Below, in pieces: positions 14,596 through 23,196 of a stretch of 29,452 bases of DNA. A program made the position numbers and the translations under genes. The notes under the pieces were generated by a model. That model ran no database searches and was not told where the DNA came from. It saw nothing but the letters and a program-made list of their open reading frames with translations. The DNA is from JAAKFL01 sp964629645 (lineage in GTDB: Bacteria > Chlamydiota > Chlamydiia > Chlamydiales > SLFE01), in contig CAZVSU010000027.1 of assembly GCA_964629645.1 (NCBI GenBank), positions 1-29,452 on the forward strand. Direction: 5' to 3'. Numbering within the stretch: the stretch's first letter is position 1; each line of letters starts with the position of its first letter.

Positions 14596-15921
14596 ATGGC
14601 AGTCTTTAAAGGAAAACCGCGCGAAACATTTCTCGAACACTTGGCCCATCTTCCCTCGAATTTTGTCCGCTCCATTTTCAGACATAATTACCCCAACAAT
14701 GATGTCGACCGCTCGGAAGTGGTCTTCAAAAACTTCTTTCTCCATATTCACCCGGTCAAGTGCCACAAACATACGCTCGATCCCTTTTACACTCTCGGGC
14801 TTGGAACGATCACGACATGCCTGTTCATTCTTCTGACGATTACAGGGGTCATTTTAATGTTTTACTACGTCCCCGCCGAAGACCGCGCTTTTGACATCAT
14901 GAAGGATTGGCAGGACACGACCCCTTTTGCAATGATGTACCGCAATATGCACCGCTGGAGCGCGCATATGATGGTGCTCTTCGTCTTTTTGCATATGTCT
15001 CGTGTTTTTTACACGGCCGGCTACAAGAGTACGCGCAAGTTCAATTGGGTGGTGGGGGTGATCCTCATGGTACTCACGCTTCTCCTTTCGTTTACAGGGT
15101 ACCTTTTGCCATGGGATCAACTCTCTTTTTGGGCTGTTACAGTCGGGGCCGAAATCGCCGGATATGCACCCAATATTCCCGGCTTTGAATACAACATCAA
15201 CAAAGTGATGCTTCTCGCGTCAACAACTGTGGGACAGGATGCGCTGATCCGTTTCTACGTTCTGCATGTCGCTGTTCTTCCTCTGATAACGGGAATGTTG
15301 ATCGGCATTCACTTTTGGAGGATTCGTAAAGATGGCGGGCTGTCGAGGCCTCCCGATAAAGTGCGTCCCGACCCCTACCGCGTCGTTCAGCGGTCCGACA
15401 CCAAAGAGTCGTTTGCTCCCGGGGTCAAAAGGACGTACGGGCTTATGGAACTTGTGCGCGGCACATGTCCGACTGTCGATAAAGGACCTTATAATTTCGT
15501 GTTCACCTGGCCCCATCTCTTGAGAGCGGAAGTTGTGGTCTTTCTTTTGACTTTGGTGTTGATTTTAGGTCTTTCGTTTATTGACGCCCCTCTTGAAGAA
15601 CCGGCCAACCCGAGCAAGCCTCCCAATCCATCCAAAGCCCCTTGGTATTTTCTCGGCTTGCAGGAAATGGTGTCTTACAGCGCATTTTGGGGAGGAGTGG
15701 GCATTCCCGGATTGATTGTGATCGGTCTTATGCTGATCCCCTACCTCGACCGCAACCCTCATGGGGAGGGCTATTGGTACCACAGGAGCCGCTATCTCGC
15801 TGTCTTCCTTTATACAGCCTTTATGACAGTTCAGGGAGTGTTGGTGATTGTCGGATCGCTCTTTAGAGGAGCCAACTGGGGTTGGATATGGCCATGGACG
15901 GAGACCTATGCGAGGCATTAA
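14596..15921 (+). CDS. Cytochrome b (fused b6 + subunit IV type)
   Basis: 441 aa, about eight membrane helices. Two histidine pairs for haems b are visible: MHRWSAHMM...FLHMSR in helices B and YVLHVAVLP...GIHFWR in helix D. SFTGYLLPWDQLSFWAV is the canonical quinol-site segment. The second half (about 300-441) is subunit IV-like with KAPWYFLGLQEM, so the usual PEWY motif of the Qo site reads APWY and the acidic residue is missing there, as in some bc complexes with multihaem cytochromes. N-terminal extension of about 60 soluble residues. Start has GGAAGGA upstream. The final 14 nt overlap the multihaem cytochrome gene. Confidence 0.95.
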   Translation: MAVFKGKPRETFLEHLAHLPSNFVRSIFRHNYPNNDVDRSEVVFKNFFLHIHPVKCHKHTLDPFYTLGLGTITTCLFILLTITGVILMFYYVPAEDRAFDIMKDWQDTTPFAMMYRNMHRWSAHMMVLFVFLHMSRVFYTAGYKSTRKFNWVVGVILMVLTLLLSFTGYLLPWDQLSFWAVTVGAEIAGYAPNIPGFEYNINKVMLLASTTVGQDALIRFYVLHVAVLPLITGMLIGIHFWRIRKDGGLSRPPDKVRPDPYRVVQRSDTKESFAPGVKRTYGLMELVRGTCPTVDKGPYNFVFTWPHLLRAEVVVFLLTLVLILGLSFIDAPLEEPANPSKPPNPSKAPWYFLGLQEMVSYSAFWGGVGIPGLIVIGLMLIPYLDRNPHGEGYWYHRSRYLAVFLYTAFMTVQGVLVIVGSLFRGANWGWIWPWTETYARH

Positions 15922-18900
15922 CTTACGAAAAGAAGATGTGTTTCAACTTTCACTGATCGTACTGTCGATCGTGGCGACCGTTTTATTTGGTTTTTTTCTC
16001 TATCGCGAGCTGTTCCCCGAATACAAAATTTATCAAAAAGCGTATGTCGCTCTTGAAGAGTTTCGCTCGACCTACACGGGAAAGCCTCCTCCTCCTTTTA
16101 AGTTCGGCGTCAAACAGATCGTGATCCCCAAACCGGACAAAGGTCCAGAGACAATCGATCGCTGTATCTCTTGCCATGTCGCGTTGGAATTTGAGCACTT
16201 TTCTCCGACGATCATCGACCGGGATGTGAACGGCAACATTGTTTACGACGAAAACGGCACTCCTAAGAAAGTCAAAAATCCCGATTTTATTTGGGATAAA
16301 CTCGATGAGAAGATTGCCACGCTTAAGGAGGAGGGACTCGATGCCGATGCCGATCGGCTGGCTGCCCTCAAAACAGCTGACGTAGGAGAGCATCACTACG
16401 ACATGGAAAAGGTGCTCATCATGCACCCTCTCATGGGACGGGAGACCCGTCCTTTTGAGTATCACCCCGTCGATGAGTATGGCTGTACTGTCTGCCACGG
16501 AGGAAACGGAAGAGGACTTGTCACAGACCGCGCGCACGGTCCTGTCTGGGACGGCACCTATGAAGAAAGCTATATGGGGCCTGAACCTCAATTTCTTGAA
16601 ATTGACGAACAAAACGACCCGAAATTCTCAAAAGCGTACAACCAAAAGCCGGGGCATCGCCTACTCTTTCAAACGACTCCCCTTCTCGTCGGCGATTTGA
16701 TTCAAGCGAATTGCGTCCAGTGCCACGCGCCCACGGATGTGAAGCTGTCGTCGCTGGCAACGGATGTGGAGCGGGTATCAGACAGCAAAAGGGAACAGCT
16801 CAGTTTTGTCCGAAAGGGATTCGATCAAGAGTACAACGCTTTGATCTCTCTTCTCTCTCTCCGCAAATTTTTGGAGGACCGGGGTATCACCGAAACATTG
16901 AATGCCTTGAAAGAGAGGGCCCAAGATGCCGCACAGCCATTAGACGAAATCGATAAAATTGAAGGAAATATCGAATACCTCGGCAAAAAAGTCGTTCAAG
17001 TCGAGTCCAATCCGTATCAAGAAAAAGCGGTCTTAAAAGAAATCGACCGCGATCTGTTAGAGCTTCTCGGCAGCAGAGAGGCTGTCGAAAAGGTGCAGAA
17101 AGCTTTCGATGCGAATCGCGATATCACAAGCGAAGAGCTTTGGGAGCTCTTAAAAGAGATGGGGGCTGAGGGCTCGTTCCAACAAAAGAAAAAAATCTTG
17201 GATCAGCACGACGAGATCAAAGAAACTGTTCAAAACGTGACCTATTCTGTCAATTTAGCCTCCCGCGATCAGCGTGTTGTGGAGGGGCTGAAAACAGATG
17301 TCGATCGCTTAACCCGCTCCTTCCAAAGAGGTCAAGAGCTCTACATTTCTCAGGCGTGCTACACCTGCCACCGCATTGAAGGGTTTTCTCGAGGTGGCAT
17401 CGGCCCCGAACTCACGCAGATCGGCCTTTCTTATCCCTGGTACATCAAAGAATCGATCGTGTGGCCGCAGGCCGATCTGAAAACGTCGACCATGCCCAAC
17501 TATGTCCTCGATCACGATGAGATTGAAGACCTGATGACCTTCCTTCTCGCGCAGAAGCCCGGTGAGCGGACAATCGATCAGCAGATTGCGATTGCCGAGT
17601 GGGAAAAGGGGAAAAAGAAGTCATGGGAGGAGCCGCTCACCCCGAGCGAAATACGCGACGTTCGGGGGGCAATGACAATTTTTGCCACTCAAGGGTGTGC
17701 GGCCTGCCATCGTTTGAAAGGGTTTCAATCTGATGTGGGCTTTGCGATAGAGAAAACAGATCCCGATTTCGATCAGCTTTTTGCCGAGCAACAATGGTTC
17801 CGGAGGCTGATTCCCGAAGAGGCAATCGGCTCCACGGTCGCTCAGGCGATCGAGCAAAATAAAGACGAGATTGACCGAAGAATTGTGAACCACGTCCGCA
17901 GCGGGTCGCTCTTGGAAGAGATCGAGGGGCGCTACCCCGACCTTGTCGAGTCTTTTTACCCCCAATTTAAGTTTGCTCTCAGGGCAAAAGATCATACGGG
18001 AGAGGCTCGAAAGTGGCGGGAACGGGTGCGCCGCATCATGATGATGTATGTGCAAGAGTATGGACTCGGACGGCAAATCGGGCCTCGGCCCAATTGGTCG
18101 GGCATTTACCGGACCGATAAATGGTTGATGGAACATTTCTGGAACCCCTCGTCGCTCATTGCCCGCTCGATCATGCCGGTCTTTCCGTTTGACAACACCA
18201 AATTTTTAGCCCTCACCTATATGCTCAATGCTTTGGGGCAAAAAAATCGCGACGCTCTCAGGGAAATCTGGAGCCAAAAAGGGTTCAATCCCGAGATGGC
18301 TTATGACATCTTATGCGCCCAATGCCACGGGCCGAATTTAAAAGGAAACGGGCCCGTTTCCGAGTGGATTTACCCCATACCAAAAAGCTTGGCCAATCCC
18401 ATTTTTCTTCGCAATCTCACAAAAGATCGCACCGTTCAGTCCCTTGTTCATGGGGTGAGCGGAACGCCGATGCCCCCATGGGGAACAGCGGCTAAAGGGA
18501 AAGATTTCCCCAACACCGTTCCGGTCTTGACGCGCGAAGAGATTGTCATTCTCACGAATTGGATCTACCGCAATTTGCCCGGCGAAAAGTTCATCAGAGA
18601 GCTTGAGGAGGTGAAAAAATGGCAGTACGAGCCGGAAAATGTGATCGAAGAGCTAAAAAGATCGGGCGATATCCAGAAACTAAAGCCCCAATCGGCTCTA
18701 GAGAAGGAGACCGATCGCTTCCTCGCCTCTTTGCAGCCGATCGTGGCTGGGGCGCCCCCCATCACTGTGAACGATCTCTTCGACCGGGTACCCAATCCTC
18801 TCGAGGGGCCCGATCAGTACCACTACTACATTAAAGACAAGTACTACACGGAAAAAAACCTCGAAGAGGGAAAAGCGTTTTTTGAATTGAACTGCGCGAT

Positions 18901-19846
18901 CTGCCATGGTAAGGATGCTGACGGCGCCGGGCTTCGTTCAGGGGTTATGGAAGATGCCAAACCGCGCGCTTTGATCAATCTTCCCTGGATCGAAAGCCGC
19001 GACGATTTGAGGCTCATCCGCTCTTTGGTTTACGGCATCAACGGGACCTCGATGAATGCGTGGGGCGACCGCACCACTGCGCTTTTGAGGCTGCAGCTTG
19101 TGATGTACATCCGCAGTTTGACAAAATCGAAACGCGATTATGAAAAGCTAAAAGATCTGATCTTTTTGGTCTTTGAAGAGCCCGTTTGGGCCTTGCAGGA
19201 TGCCCGGGCGGAAGGATCGGCCAAAATTGCCGAGCTAAAAAAAGAAGCCTATGAGACACGCATTAGGCGACTCCGGATGGAAGAAAGGGTCAAAAAAGGG
19301 GAAGGGGACCCCGATTCTTTAGGAAAGATTTACACAAGTGAAATAGCTTTGAAACAAGAGCTTGAAAATTATGAAACAGAAGATAACTCTCTAGCAGAGC
19401 TTCTCAAGATGGTTCAAAAAGAAAAAGAGCTTTACCGCGATTTGGGCAATTCAATTTTCAACCTCTACGGCAACTCCCCTATTTTTCAAACTTACCTCGA
19501 GGCGTTGTCGCTCAACGAAAACCATTTCAGGTTTGAAGAGGGGCGCCTTGTCATGCGCACTCTCGATGAAAAAAAACTCGATCGGCTGATTGCGGAGATC
19601 CAAGCGCGTATCGACGAAAAAACACAAGAGCTGCAGACAGAAAAAATTTTAGTCGAAGGCAAGATCCCCAATCAAGAGCAGCAGCTCCGGATCTCGGATG
19701 TCAATCAGTCATTGGCTAATCAAAAGGAAATGAAACGAGACTTTATTTCCACATTTGCTCAAATTGAGCGGTTGAGAAACCAGCAAGTTGAACGGTATAA
19801 GGAATTGGAATCACATAATGACAGAGAAGACAAAACCTCAGTATGA
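15908..19846 (+). CDS. Giant membrane-anchored seven-haem cytochrome c
   Basis: 1312 aa. Start ATG 15908, with GGAG just upstream, inside the end of cytochrome b; an earlier in-frame start at 15848 lies wholly within cytochrome b. One N-terminal anchor helix (about 10-30). Seven CxxCH haem sites begin at Cys86, 193, 269, 484, 597, 803 and 996 (CISCH, CTVCH, CVQCH, CYTCH, CAACH, CAQCH, CAICH). The later ones resemble mono-haem cytochrome c domains with downstream Met ligands (e.g. MPPWGTA, MNAWGD). Helical, charged coiled-coil stretches lie at about 275-450 and 1080-1310. It sits where cytochrome c1 would be, between cytochrome b and ccoN, so it probably carries electrons from Rieske to the oxidase. 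The next gene overlaps by 29 nt. Confidence 0.9.
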   Translation: MRGINLRKEDVFQLSLIVLSIVATVLFGFFLYRELFPEYKIYQKAYVALEEFRSTYTGKPPPPFKFGVKQIVIPKPDKGPETIDRCISCHVALEFEHFSPTIIDRDVNGNIVYDENGTPKKVKNPDFIWDKLDEKIATLKEEGLDADADRLAALKTADVGEHHYDMEKVLIMHPLMGRETRPFEYHPVDEYGCTVCHGGNGRGLVTDRAHGPVWDGTYEESYMGPEPQFLEIDEQNDPKFSKAYNQKPGHRLLFQTTPLLVGDLIQANCVQCHAPTDVKLSSLATDVERVSDSKREQLSFVRKGFDQEYNALISLLSLRKFLEDRGITETLNALKERAQDAAQPLDEIDKIEGNIEYLGKKVVQVESNPYQEKAVLKEIDRDLLELLGSREAVEKVQKAFDANRDITSEELWELLKEMGAEGSFQQKKKILDQHDEIKETVQNVTYSVNLASRDQRVVEGLKTDVDRLTRSFQRGQELYISQACYTCHRIEGFSRGGIGPELTQIGLSYPWYIKESIVWPQADLKTSTMPNYVLDHDEIEDLMTFLLAQKPGERTIDQQIAIAEWEKGKKKSWEEPLTPSEIRDVRGAMTIFATQGCAACHRLKGFQSDVGFAIEKTDPDFDQLFAEQQWFRRLIPEEAIGSTVAQAIEQNKDEIDRRIVNHVRSGSLLEEIEGRYPDLVESFYPQFKFALRAKDHTGEARKWRERVRRIMMMYVQEYGLGRQIGPRPNWSGIYRTDKWLMEHFWNPSSLIARSIMPVFPFDNTKFLALTYMLNALGQKNRDALREIWSQKGFNPEMAYDILCAQCHGPNLKGNGPVSEWIYPIPKSLANPIFLRNLTKDRTVQSLVHGVSGTPMPPWGTAAKGKDFPNTVPVLTREEIVILTNWIYRNLPGEKFIRELEEVKKWQYEPENVIEELKRSGDIQKLKPQSALEKETDRFLASLQPIVAGAPPITVNDLFDRVPNPLEGPDQYHYYIKDKYYTEKNLEEGKAFFELNCAICHGKDADGAGLRSGVMEDAKPRALINLPWIESRDDLRLIRSLVYGINGTSMNAWGDRTTALLRLQLVMYIRSLTKSKRDYEKLKDLIFLVFEEPVWALQDARAEGSAKIAELKKEAYETRIRRLRMEERVKKGEGDPDSLGKIYTSEIALKQELENYETEDNSLAELLKMVQKEKELYRDLGNSIFNLYGNSPIFQTYLEALSLNENHFRFEEGRLVMRTLDEKKLDRLIAEIQARIDEKTQELQTEKILVEGKIPNQEQQLRISDVNQSLANQKEMKRDFISTFAQIERLRNQQVERYKELESHNDREDKTSV

Positions 19847-21248
19847 CGACGGCCCCACAGCGTGGCTGATCTTCCCGGCCAGCATCTTTTTGATCATCGG
19901 GATGCTGTTTGGACTCTTTATTTCGTTTAACGGCTTTATTTTTCCCGATTATTTTTCCGGTGAGTACATCACGTTCGGAAGACTGCGCCCCGTTCATGTA
20001 ATGGGGGTTTTGCTTCTTTGGCTATTATCAGCCAACGTCGGCCTTGCCTATTTTATGGTGCAGAGGCTGTGCGGCGTTCGGATTTGGAGTTCCAAGCTCG
20101 CTTATTGTTCGATCGCCATTTGGTGGTTTGCTCTCATCATCAGTCAATACTCCTACCCTTTTGGTACAAACTATGGGTGGGAATATGATGAAACGCCGAT
20201 GTTTGTTTCATGGATTCCGGTCAAACCGCTGATCCTGATCGCCTGGGGGATGACACTTTTTAACTTCTACGCGACAACCTACAACCGCGTGCGGGAAAAA
20301 CTGTATGTCTCCATGTGGTATATTTTGGGCGCCATGCTCTGGACGAGCGTGATCTTTTGGGTCGGGGGCTTCAGCCTCGAATTTCTCCCTTACGGGATTT
20401 CAAGGGTGAACGCACAATTTTTCTACGTTCACAATCTTGTCGGGCTCATTTTCACTCCTTTCGGACTGGCCGCCGCCTACTATTTTCTCCCCAAGCTGGC
20501 AGGGACGCCGATCTATAGCCACCGTCTGTCGATGATCGGCTTTTGGTCGATCGCATTTGTTTACGGCTGGGTGGGAGCGCACCATATCATCCATGGACCC
20601 ATCACGCAATGGATACAGACGGTTTCAATTATTTTCTCCGTCTGGCTCTTTATTCCCGTTTTCACTGTCGTGTTGAATATCTTTGCGACGCTGCAGCCCC
20701 ACTGGAAGCAATACACAGAAAACGCCGCAGTCCGCTTTATTGTGATGGGAAATATTTTTTACCTGATCACATCTGTTCAAGGATCGTTGATGGCGCTTCG
20801 CAATATTAACGAGATCACGTCCAAAACCGACTGGACAATTGGACACTCCCACATTGCCCTTTATGGGACCTTCACTTTTTTTGCGATGGCCGGCATCTAC
20901 TACGTCGTTCCCATCATCACGCAAAAGCCGCTTTGGTCCAAGCGTCTGCTCGACTGGTCGTTCACGCTCAATTTACTCGGAAGCGTCCCCTTTATTTTGT
21001 CTCTTTGGATCGGCGGCTATTTGCAAGGGCTGATGTGGGCCAGCTGGGCCACGGGGGTGAGCTACGCCGAATTTCAAAGTAATTTAAGCAACTTACCCTT
21101 CGTCGAGACGTTAGCCCTTTCAAGGCCGTGGTGGATTTTGAGAAGCATAGGGGGGATCATCGTTCTCCTCGGTGTTGTTTTGTTTGTGATCAATATCTTT
21201 AATACGCTGATATTGAGGCGGAAAGAGCCAGTTGAGGTGTCATCATGA
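19818..21248 (+). CDS. ccoN: cbb3-type cytochrome c oxidase subunit I (CcoN)
   Basis: 476 aa, about 12 membrane helices. Catalytic subunit reducing O2. Conserved histidines: RPVHVMGVL (low-spin haem b), FFYVHNLVG (copper B, helix VI), VYGWVGAHHIIHG (copper B pair, with the helix-VII Tyr that is cross-linked to His in cbb3 enzymes), and DWTIGHSHIALYG (haem ligands). These match the CcoN pattern and not the aa3 type. Start ATG 19818 is chosen over a TTG at 19788; both lie inside the end of the multihaem cytochrome gene. The stop overlaps ccoO (ATGA). An oxidase of this class normally has high oxygen affinity. Confidence 0.95.
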   Translation: MTEKTKPQYDDGPTAWLIFPASIFLIIGMLFGLFISFNGFIFPDYFSGEYITFGRLRPVHVMGVLLLWLLSANVGLAYFMVQRLCGVRIWSSKLAYCSIAIWWFALIISQYSYPFGTNYGWEYDETPMFVSWIPVKPLILIAWGMTLFNFYATTYNRVREKLYVSMWYILGAMLWTSVIFWVGGFSLEFLPYGISRVNAQFFYVHNLVGLIFTPFGLAAAYYFLPKLAGTPIYSHRLSMIGFWSIAFVYGWVGAHHIIHGPITQWIQTVSIIFSVWLFIPVFTVVLNIFATLQPHWKQYTENAAVRFIVMGNIFYLITSVQGSLMALRNINEITSKTDWTIGHSHIALYGTFTFFAMAGIYYVVPIITQKPLWSKRLLDWSFTLNLLGSVPFILSLWIGGYLQGLMWASWATGVSYAEFQSNLSNLPFVETLALSRPWWILRSIGGIIVLLGVVLFVINIFNTLILRRKEPVEVSS

Positions 21249-22489
21249 GCGAGAATCATAAAAAGACGATTATGGGGAGGATCCACCGCTCCTTTTTTTT
21301 CGTGATGCTGGGTATTATCCTTCTCTTTTCCACTGCGATCATTGTCACACTGATTGCCCCTCGTCATGTCGACCCGACGTGGACGCAGCCGTCGAGCTAT
21401 TATCAGGTTCAAATGTTTGAAGTGGCTGATCCTAACTTTTTTATCAGCAGCGAAACTTCGGGAGTGCGCGACCTGCAGTATGTCCAGCGACTCACCGACG
21501 GGTTCACCCTCCTTGCCTTTGAAGAAAGCGAGGGAACAAGAATCGTCGCCCCAAAAGAATTGGAACCGTACATCACAAAATATGGCGACAAGCAGTTAAA
21601 GTTGACGTCGCGTCTTCTCCTTTTGAGGCAGCCGGAAGGGGCTATGGCCACGCGCGCTCAAGCACTGAAAAAAGTCCTCCAGGCCAAAACGGCAGATTCG
21701 GTGAAGCTCGACTACGAACTTCTCGAGCTCTACGACCCTGGCAAAGAGGTCGCCTTTAGCCTTTCCCGTTCGGAGGGAATCATCGAGGATTTCGTCGATC
21801 AGAATTATACAATCTTAGATGATGAGGTGAAGCAGCCCTGGCATGCCGATCCCGGTGTGATCTACGTCAAAAATCCCATGGAGTACCGCATTGTTCCTTT
21901 CGGATTCGGAGATAGTAGAGGGTACAAATACGACCCGAGAGGACAGGCCGTTGCCAGCGTCGAGGAGCTTGAGGGCCCTAAGATGGGATTTCGATCGAGA
22001 GAGTCTTTGATTCTTCTTGGGCAAACGATTTATGCTCATGAGGGGTGTTGGTACTGCCATACTGATCAAACGAGAACGCTTGTGCAAGATACAGTGTTAA
22101 ACGGCTCTGAATCTTTCCCCGCGCCTCCCTCCTCCCCCAACGAGTACATCTATCAAAAGGTGACGTTTCCCGGCACGAGACGAATCGGGCCCGACTTATC
22201 CCGCGTCGGCATCAAACGGCCGAGCCGCGACTGGCACAAATCTCATTTTTGGGCGCCGAGAACGGCAAGTGCGGGAAGCATTATGCCCTCCTTTAAGCAC
22301 TTTTTCGACTTCGACCCGAGGGGCAGCCGCAAAACTGAAGTGGGCATTCCGAACTATCGATTTGAAGCTATTTATCAATACTTAATGACGCGCGGGACGA
22401 GGATCACCCCTCCCACCGAAGCTTGGTGGCTGGGGAAAGACCCTGTCCATACACTTGAAATCATCGAGGGGATCAAACGTGATCGATGA
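21245..22489 (+). CDS. ccoO: cbb3 oxidase subunit II (CcoO) with a large extra domain
   Basis: 414 aa, about twice the usual length (around 200). One N-terminal helix (about 15-38) is followed by a roughly 200-residue soluble insert (about 45-250) that I do not recognise. Then the CcoO core follows: GQTIYAHEGCWYCHTDQTR with the haem c site Cys268-Cys271-His272, PGTRRIGPDLSRVGIKRP, DWHKSHFWAPRT and GSIMPSFKHFFD with the axial Met. The insert has charged and mixed alpha/beta character (DGFTLLAFEESEGTRIV, LTSRLLLLRQPEG) and no CxxCH. It may dock the multihaem cytochrome. The end overlaps the ccoQ-like gene. Confidence 0.92.
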   Translation: MSENHKKTIMGRIHRSFFFVMLGIILLFSTAIIVTLIAPRHVDPTWTQPSSYYQVQMFEVADPNFFISSETSGVRDLQYVQRLTDGFTLLAFEESEGTRIVAPKELEPYITKYGDKQLKLTSRLLLLRQPEGAMATRAQALKKVLQAKTADSVKLDYELLELYDPGKEVAFSLSRSEGIIEDFVDQNYTILDDEVKQPWHADPGVIYVKNPMEYRIVPFGFGDSRGYKYDPRGQAVASVEELEGPKMGFRSRESLILLGQTIYAHEGCWYCHTDQTRTLVQDTVLNGSESFPAPPSSPNEYIYQKVTFPGTRRIGPDLSRVGIKRPSRDWHKSHFWAPRTASAGSIMPSFKHFFDFDPRGSRKTEVGIPNYRFEAIYQYLMTRGTRITPPTEAWWLGKDPVHTLEIIEGIKRDR

Positions 22490-22643
22490 AACGGGACTAA
22501 CGGGATCGCTTTTTCACTTCACTTTTCTTGTGGCGTTTATGGGCAGCGCCCTGATTGTGCTTGTCGCGCTGTGGCGCCACGACCGCTTGGACTTCGATGA
22601 AAGCCCAAAGATGCAAATGATGGAGGATAGAGACGACAGATGA
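22479..22643 (+). CDS. ccoQ: CcoQ-like small oxidase subunit
   Basis: 54 aa with one membrane helix (about residues 10-33, LFHFTFLVAFMGSALIVLVALW) and a charged cytoplasmic tail (RHDRLDFDESPKMQMMEDRDD). CcoQ proteins are 50-70 aa, single-helix and stabilise the cbb3 complex; the similarity is in size, topology and position, not in sequence motif. GTG start 22479 is preceded by GAGGGG at good spacing. It overlaps the end of ccoO and the start of the next gene (ATGA). Confidence 0.6.
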   Translation: MIDETGLTGSLFHFTFLVAFMGSALIVLVALWRHDRLDFDESPKMQMMEDRDDR

Positions 22644-22852
22644 TTGAAGATGACGATTCAATCCCTACATACAAGGAGACAGAGCCGGGGATCCCTATGT
22701 GGCTTAAGCTTGTCTACATTTTTGTTCCCCTTTGGGGCTTTGTCGCCCTCTTCCTCTATTGGAACGGCAACTACGGCGACTGGCTCGACAGAGGCTATTG
22801 GGGCGAACTTCAAAAAGCGGCGAACACCACATTTCCGATTCAATCGGAGTAA
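22640..22852 (+). CDS. Haem-less CcoP-like membrane subunit
   Basis: 70 aa: short acidic N-terminus (MIEDDDSIPTYKETEPGIPM), one helix (about 20-42, WLKLVYIFVPLWGFVALFLYW), and the tail YGDWLDRGYWGELQKAANTTFP. CcoP begins similarly, with a 'Y-x-x-x-x-P-x-P-x-W' lead and a helix followed by a W-rich tail, but it then carries two haem c domains. None are here. The protein therefore looks like only the membrane anchor of CcoP. Last gene of the operon; its 3' end overlaps a leucine-rich-repeat remnant on the other strand. Confidence 0.6.
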   Translation: MIEDDDSIPTYKETEPGIPMWLKLVYIFVPLWGFVALFLYWNGNYGDWLDRGYWGELQKAANTTFPIQSE

Positions 22853-23196
22853 TCACTCAATATTTTGGCATGAGGAAGTTTTTCTTGAAGCGCATTAACT
22901 CCCTCTTTAGTGATCCACCCGTTTCTTCTTAAATCAAGGCTTTTCAGGTTTTTAAGGTTTTCAATGTGCTCTAAGGCAGTATCCGTGATTACTATATGCG
23001 ATAAATTTAGGCTTTCCAGGTTTGTCAGAACCCGAAGATACTTAATTGTTTCATTTGTCGTCAGATTTAGCTCTTCTAACTTTTGAATAATGGCTATCTC
23101 CTCGAGGACGCGGGTATGATTGGTTGGACAAATAGCGTGCCAAATAGGAGTGGCGCGAGACGTTAAGGGAAGATTGACGCCTCTCTTAACACTTGC
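22840..23196 (-). pseudogene. Leucine-rich-repeat protein fragment without a start codon
   Basis: On the minus strand the frame is open from the waaF stop (23199-23197) down to a TGA at 22842-22840, about 118 codons. It contains no ATG, GTG or TTG in the first half. The protein begins ASVKRGVNLPLTSRATPIWH and then shows leucine-rich repeats: LEELNLTTNETIKYLRVL, LESLNLSHIVITDTALEHI and LKSLDLRRNGWITKEGVNAL. LRR proteins of this form are numerous in environmental chlamydiae. Because it has no start and directly follows waaF in the same frame, it is best read as a remnant of a longer LRR gene. Stop-codon readthrough of waaF is a remote alternative. Confidence 0.7.

Noticed and set aside
15848..15907. 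Earlier start for the seven-haem cytochrome
   Set aside because: The extra 20 residues lie entirely within the cytochrome b gene, are not hydrophobic, and ATG 15908 has GGAG directly upstream followed by the membrane anchor.
15983..16612. 209-codon open frame on the minus strand inside the multihaem cytochrome gene
   Set aside because: It lies wholly opposite a gene with clear CxxCH motifs and shows no domain or ribosome site; it reflects codon use of the plus-strand gene.
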